Notes under the pieces: generated by a model
Seen by the model: the letters and a program-made list of their open reading frames with translations, nothing else
Told to the model about the DNA's origin: nothing
The model's database searches: none
Shown here: positions 24,601 through 37,004 of the stretch, one piece after another
Numbering within the stretch: position 1 is the stretch's first letter
How the letters are laid out: every line of letters starts with the position of its first letter
Source: Hydractinia symbiolongicarpus
Lineage: Eukaryota; Cnidaria; Hydrozoa; Anthoathecata; Hydractiniidae
Assembly (NCBI RefSeq): GCF_029227915.1
Contig: NC_079876.1
Location: 16,866,001 to 16,930,000, forward strand
Direction of reading: 5' to 3'
Length of the DNA stretch: 64,000 nt
Position numbers and translations under genes: made by a program

Positions 24601-26696
24601 GTTTCACTTTATTATAGACAACAACATCATTGGTTACATCACAAATTTATCGCCAATGAAGTCCAGAATTTTGCATTTGTTAGGTTGTTGAGATTTTTCA
24701 AATCAAAGAGAAATAGGCTGCGTAGGAGCTTTTATATTATTTAGTATGTATATGTAGAGCCTAGCATATTTCACATTGGAAAAAAAGTACATCACAGAAT
24801 TAAGACGTAAATCACGAAATTAGGACGTTTTAGCTAATTCAACCGGAAAAAATTTCCACTTTGTGTACCTAAATTTTTGCAAAGTTATTTTATGGAATAA
24901 AAACCAAGAAGGTGCCGATAAGCCGCATACACCGTTAAAAGTGCGGGTGTTTTCTGGCGAGTTATGCGTTTTGAAAAAAAATTATGTATTTGCCTGAAAA
25001 ACCCACATAGAACCGAACAATGCCCGAACAAACAAAAAATATTCACCACAAAAACACTCAATAATTCACAACAAATTATTTAAGAAAGTATAAAAAATAA
25101 AATGAACTAACTATATATGTGGTACCGAAGTGCTTGAAAGAACTTTTTTTGATGGTTTTTAATAAGATTTACTTGATAAATAACTTATACATAAGAGAAC
25201 TAATCAATTTACTCAGAATTGTTTATGTCAAATGCGTGTCCTATTCTATTGTAAAAGACGTATTGTTAAAAATCATGTCCGTATTAAGGGTGTTTAATAT
25301 GTAGTAAGGTTTAGGCGACCATTAAGGAATAGGTTTTGGTTGAGATAGGAAGCAGAAAAAGAAGGCAAAGTAAGTATTATAAGTTGTTATTTATTTTACT
25401 GTTTTGTGTTTTGTATTTTTCCCCATTATGCAGCAAAATTTGAAAGTACGTCAAAATGCGTCCAGATATAATTAGAGGTTTACACTACTATTTCCACCGT
25501 GAATTAAGTAATTGAATGAATCAATAATTAAATTTTGTGCGTTCTAATGAAACAACATATAAAGTAACTCGCCCGGTAATCACCCAGTCTCTTACGTATG
25601 ACGCCATAATATTTATGAATATGTGTTCTCGACTATATAGTATATCCTCATGTGTAATATGTGTGAATTGTTGTGTTTAAGCGAAACATTTCTTTTGAAT
25701 TAAAAAAAAAACTGTTAACGAAAAATTAGTACGTCTACCCGATTACCTTCACATACTGTAAAACCCGCATTGGCATTATGAAAATGACTTTTAATCTGCA
25801 GTAAAATATTTTTTTGCAAGAGGGCGGTTTAATCTTCCCCTATATGCATTACATAGCATAGGTTGTTATAATATCAACCAATAAAAGTATCACTAATTAA
25901 TAAAATACCACCAAGTATTCTAAATATTTGTTTACTTTGAACTTTCAATACATTGGATTAGTTATTGCAAATTGCGGCCGTAACAATAAACAACAGATTC
26001 TATGGTTCCCTCAAACAAGTTTTAGAAACAGAAAAACATAATATAATTACGCTCGTCAAAACAAACATTTTTATCCAACAATGTTTCTCAACAAATCGTT
26101 GTTACAATCTTGGCGGAAGAAAGGCAGAAGGAGAAATAACTATTTTATGTATGCTTCAAATGTATTGAATTTTCTATTGCTTTTAATTTCAAAAGAATCA
26201 GTGCGCGAAGTGCTCGACCGATTGTTTTCAGCGAAAAATTGATCAAGTTCTAAAAACTCCTTTAATAGGAATTTCCTTATTATGTTAAAATCTGGCTCTG
26301 AAACATCGCTGTGTAGTAAAATTTGGAGTGTAGTAAAGTTGGTAAGCATTGCATGCAAAAGGTTTAACAAAGAGTTTCAAAATATTTATAAAGCTGGAAT
26401 AATAACCTTTTTAGAGAAGCTAGAGTATAGTTAACTGATCATATGAAAAAGTACCGTTAAAAATGGGCCGGACAAAAGTTGACAAAATATGTGGAATATT
26501 AATCCTTCTTTTAACTGATAAAATAAAATCCAATTCTAGAAAGTCGTTTTGAAACCTTATTATATTGTTAACAAAGGTATTTGGCACATGATTTCGTTGC
26601 TAATTATGTACTTGTTATAAATATAATTACATCACTATGAAGTTGCAAATTCGGTATGTACTTCAGAAATTAATCAGACAGAAAATACTGTAATCG
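21689..26696. other. gene-poor stretch with weak dispersed repeats
   Basis: No supported gene. Repeats of the CTTTACTTTGAACTTTCA type occur near 23690 and 25930 and share surrounding sequence, so a low-copy dispersed repeat is likely. A B-box-like GGGTTTGAATCAC at about 22729 hints at another tRNA-derived SINE remnant but is too weak to call. Confidence 0.4.
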
Positions 26697-27101
26697 GTGC
26701 ACAAAGCCAATCATATCCGGTTATTTCAATTTACGAATAATTTATTCACAAAACCGCAAAAGTTTAAGTTTAAGCGCAGTACTTTAATAGAATCAAAAAG
26801 TTGTTTACTGCCTGAATCATTTATTAAATGTCTACTATATATTGAAAACGTATACTACAATCAATTACTTTTAGTCGTGTTTTCAGTCGTTCACATTGCA
26901 TCAGTATTGTCCCGTGACATTTATCGAACAAAGTGTGTGCGTAACGTTACATCGCAACAGAAAGATACGCTTTGCTTTACTACTTGCAAAAGACCTACAA
27001 AATCGTTCTTTACCGATATTAGTTTTTACACAAACAAAGAGAGAATAGTTCGGATTCTACCGTTAAGGCAACGATCAAAACATCCTGTGAAACACAGTTA
27101 A
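26697..27101 (+). CDS. unrecognised 134-codon ORF (doubtful)
   Basis: One of the longer open frames in this gene-poor stretch, starting at a GTG, not an ATG. It is Lys/Ser/Cys-rich and has a hydrophobic middle (NQLLLVVFSVVHIASVL) that could be a membrane segment. No motif was recognised, no start context or splice support was seen, and it sits among repeats, so chance is likely. Confidence 0.15.
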   Translation: MHKANHIRLFQFTNNLFTKPQKFKFKRSTLIESKSCLLPESFIKCLLYIENVYYNQLLLVVFSVVHIASVLSRDIYRTKCVRNVTSQQKDTLCFTTCKRPTKSFFTDISFYTNKERIVRILPLRQRSKHPVKHS

Positions 27102-28490
27102 AGTCTTTTATGACCTAATTAAAGAACACAATAAAAAAGAGTTTTTTGTGAAAGCTCTAAGCAACTAAGTAGTCATGTGATTACATTTGCGTCCTTTAGA
27201 GAGAGAAAAAACACTTACGTAAACACGAAAAGAAATATGATTGGTTGATATAATTAAAATACTCTTTGCATTACACCATGACTATATAAATAATTTGTTT
27301 TATGTTGAACAAAAGAATAATTATATATGTAATCAATGTTGCATGACGATTACCAATAAGACAACATAATATATTTTAGGGTTGGTTTGTCATAAACTTT
27401 TAGATTTCAACGAAGAATGTTCAACAGCTTTTAACGTCAGCAAATGTTTTTAAAAAAGATCAATATATATTTATATACAAATATTTATATACCAAACCTG
27501 TTTCACGGGTGAGTTTAGTCAGTTCTCCATCTTTTTTGATAATTATGTTTATAATATCATTGACTGATATTATCGATATTTAGTCTCCTTGGTTCTTCAA
27601 AGTTGATTTTTTGTTTTTTTAGTTGAAGAACATTAAACGTTGAAAGAATCTCAGAACGGAAAATATAATTACATATATATTTACAAAAAATCACGTTACA
27701 CGGGTAAGTTTAGTCACTTCTTCATCTTTTTTAAATATTATCGTGGTGATACTTTCGATTTTATAATGCTGTTTGTTTTCATGTTTACTTTTTTGTTTCC
27801 TTATCTTCCTGTCTTTTTATTTTTTCCTATGTTGCATTATGTTTGTTTACTTGCATTTTTGTAATCTATATAACAGATAGAATGCTGATGTAAGAATTTA
27901 CAGTCTGACTCAGGTTGTTTTTAACCTTCAGTTTCATTTAGCTATCTAGTAGCAAATGTTTCTTAATCTTTTAATGCGAAGACTCACATATGACTTTCTT
28001 ATAAACATGTGTCTTATCAAACAAACCCTTTTCAGTAACACCAAACCCATCCGACAATTTATTTCTTCCTAAAGTCTGGGACAGCAATTAGAGGCCTTGG
28101 AGCGAGGTTAACGGCAATACCTAGTAAATATATATTGCCAGATAAAATTTGGAAAATGTTAATGATGTAACCTTAAATGTTCAAGAAAAATTGAGTTGAT
28201 GACAAAAACTTTGCAGTATAGAACTTGGCAAGACTGTTAACAAGTAAAAAATGATGAGCCATGTTCTTCTCATCACAAGATGCGTGTAACTAAATAAATA
28301 AATAGTTGAATATATTTGCATTCCTTTGTAATAATATCTCTCCTTCGACGACGTATTAAGTAGTAATATTTAGCACTAATACTTTTAGTACTAATATAAA
28401 GGAATTCAATACATATACTACAATGCTTTAAAAACGCCCGGGTGTGTATCTTTAGGGGCGTCAGATTTAGAACTGCAGATGAAGGTTTAA
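27102..28490. other. no recognisable gene; a diverged direct repeat
   Basis: Two blocks about 200 bp apart (near 27500 and 27695) share CACGGGTRAGTTTAGTCA and the following CTTTTTT stretch, a diverged tandem duplication. Both look like splice donors, but no exon could be read. Confidence 0.4.
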
Positions 28491-28842
28491 CCCTATTCGG
28501 TCCGGGGGGCGGTTTCCGCCCCCCCCCCTGACGGTTTTTTTTAATAACTCGTGATTGCTTTCTTATATGGCTATGATACTTACTGAGTTTCAACATTTAT
28601 CTATTAGACACCTGCATGCGAAATTTTTAGGTCCCATACCTTTCAGTGGCTTTGATATTGGCCATTACTCAAAACTACCCCTAAAATCTCTATGAAATCC
28701 TTATAATGGGGAAAATATAATAGCTCCTGTTAGGATTATCTTTATAACTTGAAACTTGCAACACAAATTTGTTTCATCAAAAAGAATCCTTTTGAATAAT
28801 TTTGACACGTGACTAATCTGATTTCCCGATTTTGTCGGATTT
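28491..28842 (+). mobile_element. piggyBac-type MITE, 3'-truncated copy
   Basis: It begins CCCTATTCGGTCCGGGG directly after TTAA (28487-28490) and follows the complete copy at 13806 for about 350 bp. Identity stops near GATTTTGTCGGATTTTGA, so the right end and its TTAA are missing. Confidence 0.8.
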
Positions 28843-28969
28843 TGATAAATTTTACAATTTAATATCTCTATCATTATATTAAAAGCTAGTGCAGCATTTA
28901 TCATATCTTATTCCTTCCTTCATTCCTATGTTTAAAGTGGGCTTCATGAATATCATTATTAAACAGCCC

Positions 28970-29038
28970 CAAACTCGTACCCAGCGCCTTTTGTGTCTTT
29001 TTTTTAATGAACAGACAAAAGGCGCTGGGACGAGTTTG
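28970..29038. repeat. near-perfect hairpin (foldback MITE)
   Basis: Arms CAAACTCGTACCCAGCGCC and GGCGCTGGGACGAGTTTG pair across a T-rich loop. The arm continues through TTTTGTGTCT paired with AGACAAAA. It belongs to the same CAACCTCG-type hairpin family as 52963-53037. Confidence 0.75.
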
Positions 29039-30957
29039 AAACAGCTCTTTAAAGAAAATGCGGTGGTCTTATCAGATGAGCGTTTATTAAAAGAAAATAC
29101 TGAAAGGACAAAACAATAAATTGAGAAAGAATTTAAATAAACGTAGCGAGCGTTTATCAAAAGCATTTTAGTAGGTTTCTCACAAAAAATTAAAAATAGG
29201 GGTGTACTAAAACGATAATTTTTTTAATAATAGGGAGAAGTGTGTTTGTGCTACAAAATATTACATATAAACAATTTCGTGGTCATATAGACGAAAGTAA
29301 AAAGAAGATAATTATAACCATGGATTTAATTAAAACCATGGATTTTGTTGTTTACGAAAGTAGAGCGATATGAACTTTGGACATATCATGTGAGGTAGAC
29401 GAAAGTGATAGCGATAGGAGAATGAGAGTAATTAAATAAAAATAGACGTGTATTGATTTATTGACGTCAAATGTTAAAATGGAAATAAATAAAAGACATT
29501 AAAATACAATCGTGCATTTCAGCCTTTATGTAAGTTAAGCCAGTTCGACTTCCTAACCTCCTGACTAGGAGCAACCTCGTCCCCAGGGCATCTTGTATCT
29601 TTCTGACATCACTTTTTATTGTTTACTGAAACCTTCTTCGGTGAAGAGACTATTTAAAGCTAGTCCACGGATTTGTTTGCCCTTTTTACACCGCATTGCG
29701 TGTGTCTTGCTACTTGCCGTACTATTTTGCGTAACAGACAGACGTAGACGGGTATTAATAATATAGATTAGTCGTGGATGAAGCTATATATTCCATAAGT
29801 TTAAGTTTGTAATTATGTCTATGCAGAACGACCTTATTTGTAATTAGATATAATCATTAATAATATATAATTGCATGTTATTTTTGTATGTAAGAATATT
29901 TCTTTTACAAAAGCGACTATAAAAAACATTCCCCTAAAAACTTCCATTTACATTCTTGATTGGTTAGAACAAATCACGTTACAAAATTAAAGTCATTTCA
30001 CTTGCTAGGAATTTCATTGTCTGCCAATTTAATCTTAATGGAGGGTTGTGTAACTACAATGAATGTAAATACTTTGTCACAAATTTATGTTGGGACATAT
30101 TCACGTTGCCTATTTTGTTTAAATCTTTTTCATTGAATTAACAAACGTTTTAGGATAAGAAACAACAAATTAAAAAAAAATTCTGCACGTGGTTTCTTCC
30201 GCGGGTTTAAAAATTAGTACATTACTACGCTAGTTCTAGTCTGTCTGTAACAAGCAAAGTAGATGTGTTGTTTTTGATTAAAAAAATAGCCGTAGCAACA
30301 TTTCACATTTGCCAATTTATATTGTTTAAATAACACTTGGGGCATGAAGAAAAAAATCCGGTAAATTCGGACTTGCTATGGATTCCAATTGTTTTGTCAA
30401 ATGAAGAAATTATCTACAATTAAATCCATGATAAAATGTCTGTTCCGCCTGTAAGTGCAGTTTTGCAGACTTGATTCATCCGTGCTTCGTCGGCGTTCAC
30501 CTCCGCATTAGTTAAGAACCGCATGGCTGGATTTCTTGTGTAAGACCTGGTTACCAACGACGAAGGGGTCAGGCAAAAGAGATTCATGTCTACGTAGTTC
30601 TTTTAACTAAGTCAGGAATCGGTGAATTAGCTAGGATGGTCAGGTTGGCTATGAATAGGCTTGCTGATGGATGAAAAGTGTTCGACCAAGACGGAAATCT
30701 ATCGACGTTTTGTCCAATGAACGTTCTAAACGAGCTAAGGACATCTCCGAACAAACTGGAAATGTGGCGGGCATTTTGTCTGACGAGTCTCCAAAAATTA
30801 TTTCGAAGGGTGCCATCGCACGTGTTTTACGCGTATGCCAAGGCATGCGCGTGCGATCGCACGCCTCTTCTGAAAAAGCCTGTTATTTTTAATTTACAAT
30901 CAAATATTCTCGTCGTCAACTTAATTTGTGTGAGAAAAATCAATTTCAGGTATTTAT
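29039..30957. other. intergenic, with a GC-richer unrecognised patch
   Basis: An AACCTCGTCCCCAGGG motif occurs at about 29573. The patch at about 30480-30890 is open on both strands and richer in GC than its surroundings. One plus-strand frame reads RRKSIDVLSNERSKRAKDIS. No family was recognised; it may be old coding or transposon DNA. Confidence 0.35.
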
Positions 30958-31375
30958 TCACTTTCTTTGAAGCCAGTATACACCACCATTCGGACCTGGA
31001 TATTCTCTACGTATCCTAGACACGACACAAGATGGTATCACCCGACGAACACCTTTTCCCAAGTGGTTATGAACAAACCAATAGAATTGGCGGTATGCCG
31101 CATATCGATAAGATCTAAAAATATCATCCTCAAAAAAGATTAGAAGCAAGAGTGCTAGCGACTTATTTGTTAGAAACTTCGTCCTTTTTTTTAAGTCTAC
31201 GGCTTTCCTGATTGTGAAGAGCGACTATCGCTGTCCACAAAGTGTTGTTTAAAATCACAACAGCGTTGAAATCTTCGTGCTTTGTTATACATTTCTTCTC
31301 AAAAACACAACAGAAACCTTATACCCAGGCGCTCATTTATAATACAACCAAAAGAAAAATGTGAGGTCAAATTTT
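30958..31375 (-). pseudogene. P2X7 C-terminal-type (P2X7C) domain relic
   Basis: Reading the minus strand across frames, a degraded block INERLGIRF is followed by CCVFEKKCITKHEDFNAVVI, then [20 protein letters not shown] further frame gives [20 protein letters not shown], then [20 protein letters not shown], and after another frame change VYTGFKES. These blocks, in this order, match the Cys-rich ballast-like domain found at the P2X7 C-terminus and as a stand-alone domain in many cnidarian proteins. At least three frameshifts (near 31320, 31160 and 30975) interrupt it. No P2X channel part is seen, so it derives from a stand-alone or transposon-linked P2X7C gene. Confidence 0.75.
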
Positions 31376-31810
31376 ATAGGTAGCTTAGCTGGAAGTAATT
31401 TATAGTGTCCACCTCGTTACAGCATAAACAGTCAACAGCTATAGGCATCTTTTCGCACTTTTGCACATAGGCACCACTCACTGATCTGGTGTGTCTGCTT
31501 CATTGTCATTATAAGAGGGAATTTGTTGTTTGTTATTTGGTCGTTCTGGCTCAAACTGAAATTCAATTATGTTTACATTTCTGTTTGTGAACATAATTTA
31601 TAATTGTAAAAAAATTCTATTGGAAATATCATTAACATTTTTTCGTTATTTCTCTAACTGCATGCGCCAATCTCTACACGGGGTAAATCAATGAATACGT
31701 CATTGCATAAATTGCGCATATTAATGTTTTTACCCAGTCCTTTTCCGCTTTCGAAGTTCAGTAAAGATGAGGATTGAGAATGGCATGGTCAAGTAAACAA
31801 ATTCAGTTTA
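31376..31810. other. no recognisable gene
   Basis: AT-rich spacer; nothing supported. Confidence 0.45.
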
Positions 31811-33035
31811 AACTTAAGCTGGATTTCCATCAGTGCGAGTTCTCTTCTGGCTTTTTTGACCCATTGATTTTTTTCGCACTGGTGGAAATTCCAGAGCGAC
31901 ACTTTTTTTTGCTCTTATCGCCCAATTTCAGTGCGATAGTTAGAGCGACAATTATCACAAAGTTTTAATATTTATCGCTCTGAGTTTTCGCCTGAAAGTG
32001 CAACTTCAACGAAATATCGAATGTCCTTTTAAAGAAATTGAATAGATTCTATTGAAGTGTAACTTCAGCACATGCTTACACGTGTTGAGCACAAGAAATA
32101 GTTTCATATGTGTTATGAAGCGAGCAGTGTTGTAAAACAAGTGTCATTAAATGGGAAAAACAAATAGGTGCAACTTAAAGGGAAGATGAGTACTTAGCAG
32201 AGGCTGTTCGAAATTTTATTATGTCTATACGGCAAAAGTTGCAAAGGAGTATCGAGAAAAAAGAACGAGTGGCAAATGCTTGGGGGAAAGAGGGTAAAGG
32301 GTAAAGTTTATCCTTTTTCGTCAGTTCAATGCGCTATATTTTTGCGCTGTTAAACCTTGAGCGTATTCAGCTTATTCTATTACTTAATTGGAAAAAATGT
32401 TTTTATATTCAACTGTTTTAAGGTTAAGCTTTTCAAAGATGGGACAACTTAAAAAAGATACAGCAAGGAAAGGAATAACCTAAAAAGGAAATTTGCATCG
32501 GGATCAAGTTTGGCTGACGTTAAATCGTGTGTCAAATTTTAAAGGAATACTCTTTTTTGTCTTGGCTTGATAAGTATTCAAATTAGAGACACTAAATCAA
32601 ATATAACGGCTCCGGAGGATGAGGAGGATATTGATTCTTATTCGGAGGCGGCGGTTGAAATTATTTAAATAACAAGAATGACCCTACAACAAAATCACCA
32701 AGTTTGGCCAAGATGACAACTATTGCCCTCATTGTGCAATTTCACTTCTTAAAGCAGTTGATTATGCACTCCTTTCAATTCTCTTTCTCTATAAATTTGA
32801 CGAACACGAGAAAATGGCGATTTTCTTCGTCTCTTTTTTTTACTATTAAGGCCACAGCTTCTTCTTTTTTCTGAACTGTCTGCCATCTTGAAATGCGTGT
32901 GTTCACATAAGAAAATTTCGCACAAATAATAATTTGAATAATAATTTGAAACTCATTTACAGCGTAGAACTCCTGTCGCACTAAAATTTTGTGTAATTTT
33001 AGAGCTATAGGAAGATTCGCTTTAATGGAAACCCA
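31811..33035. mobile_element. possible PIF/Harbinger-type DNA element remnant
   Basis: The left edge TGGATTTCCATCAGTGCGAG and the right edge, read in reverse as TGGGTTTCCATTAAAGCGAA, are imperfect inverted repeats. On the plus strand, about 32190-32560 can be read in pieces as a MADF/Myb-like protein (AEAVRNFIMSIRQKLQRS, VANAWGKEGKG, LKRKFASGSSLADVKS). On the minus strand a short basic frame lies at 32775-32981. A divergent pair of genes, a transposase and a MADF/Myb-like protein, would fit PIF/Harbinger. No clean target duplication was found, and every part is weak. Confidence 0.4.
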
Positions 33036-33639
33036 CCTTTATGAGAGACAATTTCGGTTGTATTTAAAATACTTTTTTCTTTACTTTTCCATGTAACTAA
33101 TATCAAGTTTTGATTTTTTACCGGGCAGTACCTTTATAACGCGTAAAAACCTTTTTGAAAAATTTTGCGCAACTTCGGTTTAAATAAGTCTAGTTTTGAA
33201 TTTATTTTGCTTTATGATCATTTTTTATCATTTACCAGTCAGCTATTTCAGGTTAACTGTCTATAAGTTTTTTTTATCACAAATATTTATATGTGGTTTA
33301 CTTGCGAAGGTTTATTTTAATCACATGCGTCATCTGTAAAGAGTACTCACCAGACCACAGACATTTGTGTCAACATTCTTTGATCTCTTTAATAAAACCC
33401 GTATTCTATTTGTCTGCTTGCGCGCGAGAAAAAAAGTCGTGTTGCGGAAACACGAAATGCGAACAGTATAATAATTATTAAATAGTATTATTGTAGTTTT
33501 ATTTATTTTTCGAATTTTTATTAGACACCTTTTGAATTCTCATCAAATTTTGTGTTGGACGTGATAAAAAGGGAAAGTGAACAGAAATGTCTGCTTTTTG
33601 TCGATAACAGCGCTGGTTAATTAATCAAGTTTTGAATGT
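33036..33639. other. no recognisable gene
   Basis: AT-rich; nothing supported. Confidence 0.45.
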
Positions 33640-34100
33640 AGGTAATCCCCAGTTACCTAGGGTGGAGCAGCTGATGCCAGTTGCCTCTAAAAGATTTCCC
33701 TTTTTTAGCCTCACACTCAAAAGTGCAATGCAATGGCTTCGCTAATTTCATAACGGATTGACGGCAGTCTAAAAGGCTTTAACGTCGTGACGTAACGTCG
33801 ATAAAGTTAACAAATTAGACATAACGGTTTTAGCGGCTTCAAAAGAAAATGAAAACAACCCATTCTTCTTATACACTGTCACCATTTTATGATAAAGGAT
33901 TAAATAGTAAATTAGTTCTCTCGAAGTGTGGTTAGTACTACAAACTAGTCGTTATCCCGTGAAAAAATTCACAAGAATTCATCTGCCAGAAATATCCACG
34001 AAAATATTCCCGTCACCATTTGCAGCTACCATTTGACACAGTGAGTATCCTAATATAGACTAGTCGTTAACCCATAAAAAACACACGAGGTGTCCCGTCT
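33640..34100 (+). repeat. dispersed repeat family, partial copy
   Basis: 33640-33885 matches the 3' part of the elements at 51178 and 52047, with CCCAGTTACCTA, AATGGCTTCGCTAATTTCAT and GACGTAACGTCG in order. At 33949 and 34062 the element start ACTAGTCGTTA recurs. It is non-coding. Confidence 0.6.
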
Positions 34101-35198
34101 TTAAGTTACACGTTACTTTGTGTGCCCGTAACACGATATGTTTTTTGCGACATGCATGCAGAATATGTCTGTTGTTAATTACACTTGTTGGCATTACGTG
34201 GAAAAATCCAAGAACCACCGGCGATTCAATATAACACCAAATATATTAATCATTTATTTATGATGCCATAATAATAGAATTTCATGACTAACTGTAGCGA
34301 ATGCTGTGCTGAGATCAATAAGGTTTGATATATCTCTTGACTCAACTGAATGATTGCATGATCATTTGACTGGCCTGCCAAACAGCCAAATGTCTTATTA
34401 TACTCGCACTTTGTCGGAATTTAAGTTTATGTATATTTTTAAGAGTCTTGGGCTGTTTTCCTTACTGATAACGTTGCTTAAATAGACTGTGGTAACACAT
34501 GGGTGTTAAACACAATCTGGAGTATTTCCATTCAGACTGAAGAAGTAAAGAGGGGTAGAGTGGAGCAAAATTCGAAAACGGACTTCAAATTCCAATCTTA
34601 TCTTTTGTTTTTTCAAACCAATCAAAAATCAGTTATACAAAACTTTAACCCGCAAAATTATATCTTAAAAACAAATTGGGACACTGTGAAGTCTTAAGTT
34701 GTAAAGAATTCGTTATATAGTCTCCCTTTCTCTAATATTATTGTAAGAGAAAGTAAAAAAATGTGATCTCACATCAGTTTTAAAAAGTTGTGATGAAAAA
34801 CAAATAAAGCAATACGGTAAATTTAAAAATAGCCATTTTACAAATTGTTTATCGGTATACTACAACCTATATGCTGAATAATTAATTTAGTAGTATTAAA
34901 ACTATGATTTGTTTCGTAGAAACAACGAACAAACGCACTAATAAACATTATATGTAGAAACAGAAGAAACGTTCTGTTAAGAGCATTTTTGAAGAAAGAA
35001 CGTCAACGCGGGTGTGTTGTTGTTCTTTTAATTAATTGATCTAATGTTGCTACAGGACACAAAATAACAAATGCAATGTATCTCTATCGACTTTGTTGCG
35101 ATAGGCGAATTTCCATGAACTTCTAGTAATTTTGTTGATAAACAGTATGAAAAACTTGTATTGATATTTCTTGAATTGAAATTGAAATTATCTTATAG
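34101..35198. other. upstream region of the HEPN-helicase gene
   Basis: No coding region was recognised. The first supported exon begins after an acceptor at 35197-35198, so a 5' untranslated exon (or a coding exon ending in a single G) probably lies here or further upstream. Confidence 0.4.
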
Positions 35199-36858
35199 AT
35201 ATTATAGTCATGGCAACGGCAGTACCTCCAACAGGATCTTCTCACCACGCATTGATCACTAACAATGAATATCAAATTAAATTGGTCACACTTCTCAATG
35301 AATGTTGTGACCACTTACGTGAAATTTTACATGATCCTGCCCGTGGCAACATGCCAAGGGATAAGAAACAATTATATCTGTCATTAAAACAATATAAGAA
35401 ACATTTAAACCGTCTGAAAAGAGATCAGCTGGAAATCGTTTTTCCGCAAGATAAGGAAACAGATTCGGAATTGTTTGACATCACTATTTTATGTGACGTT
35501 CTAATTAATTGTTGTCACGGTATACAAGCACCAATTGGTGGGTGGAGGACCAGAAAACCGCAACCAAATGATTTCAGTGTCGGTGCTGACATCATTCGAA
35601 TCAGAAATGAGCGCAATAATGTTATGCATGGAAGAGCAATGAGTTCAGCACAATATAATCAGCTATGGAATGCCATAGAAGGTATATTAAGAAGACTCGG
35701 ATACGACATAACGAAAATTAAAGATTTGAAATCTGGTTGCTTGAATGACTTAGACTTATTTAAGATCGAAATTATGAAAGCAGATACTGAAATTTTAAAT
35801 TTCAATGTTAACAATAATAAAGACAGTATTCAGCAAAACGAAGATGGCATTAAACAAAATCAAGATGACATCAAAGCAAATAAAGATAATATTCAGCAAA
35901 ACGAAGATGGTATTAAACAAAATCAAGATGACATCAAAGCAAATAAAGACAGTATTCTGCAAAACAAAGATGGTATTAAACAAAATCAAGATGACATCAA
36001 AGCAAATAAAGACAGTATTCAGCAAAACGAAGATGGTATTAAACAAAATCAAGATGACATCAAAGCAAATAAAGACAATATTCAGCAAAACGAAGATGGT
36101 ATTAAACAAAATCAAGATGACATCAAAGCAAATAAAGACAATATTCTGCAAAACGAAGATGGTATTAAACAAAATCAAGATGACATCAAAGCAAATAAAG
36201 ACAGTATTCAGCAAAACGAAGATGGTATTGAACAAAATCAAGATGACATCAAAGCAAATAAAGACAGTATTCAGCAAAACGAAGATGGTATTGAACAAAA
36301 TCAAGATGACATCAAAGCAAATAAAGACAGTATTCAGCAAAACGAAGATGGTATTGAACAAAATCAAGATGACATCAAAGCAAATAAAGACAATATTCAG
36401 CAAAACAAAGATGGTATTAAACAAAATCAAGATGACATCAAAGCAAATAAAGACAGTATTCAGCAAAACGAAGATGGTATTAAACAAAATCAAGATGACA
36501 TCAAAGCAAATAAAGACAATATTCTGCAAAACGAAGATGGTATTAAACATAATCAAGGTGACATTAAAGCAAATAAAGACAATATTCTGCAAAACGAAGA
36601 TGGTATTAAACATAATCAAGATGACATCAAAGCAAATGAAGACAATATTCAGCAAAACAAAGATGGTATTACACAAAATCAAGATGACATCAAAGCAAAT
36701 AAAGACAATATTCAGCAAAACAAAGATGGTATTAAAGAGAATAAAGAGAATTATAATCGATTAGCAGCCGAAGTGGAAATAGTAAAGCAAACTATTTCTT
36801 CATCATCATGTGATCAGAAGAGTTCTCAGTTGGAAGAAACTATAAAAGAACAACCCAG
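35199..36858 (+). CDS. exon 1: DZIP3-type HEPN domain and Ile/Asn heptad coiled coil
   Basis: First supported exon of a six-exon gene: 35199-36858, 37357-37634, 38104-40678, 41090-41356, 41455-41486, 45821-46311. From the ATG at 35210 the joined exons give exactly 1,764 codons with no internal stop. Residues 25-165 are a helical HEPN domain of DZIP3 type (VTLLNECCDHLREIL through LWNAIEGILRRLGYD). Its R135-NNVM-H140 is the R-x4-H active-site pattern of HEPN RNases. Residues 205-510 are fourteen and a half 21-residue repeats, each three heptads with Ile at a and Asn at d. The ATG has G at +4. The exon begins AT-ATT after an acceptor, in the phase of the later AT-AT exons, so an upstream coding exon is possible. 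The donor is CCCAG|GTGTGT, phase 2. Nuclease activity is inferred only. Confidence 0.88.
35822..36742 (+). repeat. 63-bp coding tandem repeat, 14 full units plus a part
   Basis: Each unit encodes three heptads of the form DxIxxNx. Units differ at a few codons only: Ser/Asn at the second position, Gln/Leu after the first Ile, Lys/Glu after the second. The period is a multiple of three, so other frames on both strands also stay open; those ORFs are artefacts. The uniformity implies recent expansion or gene conversion. Confidence 0.95.
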
Positions 36859-37004
36859 GTGTGTAATTCTTTTTCTATATTGTTCTATCATTAAATTGAT
36901 TCTGTCAACTCAACATAAAAGGCAAATATGGTAAAGTAAATAAATTACCATTCAATTAAATTCCACTTTATATTTGTGTAACTAAATAACTTTTGTGTAA
37001 TGAT

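Noticed and set aside
35795-36764. 300-codon frames in two other readings of the repeat region
   Set aside because: The 63-bp repeat keeps several frames open; only the frame at 35210 continues into HEPN upstream and splices onward in phase.
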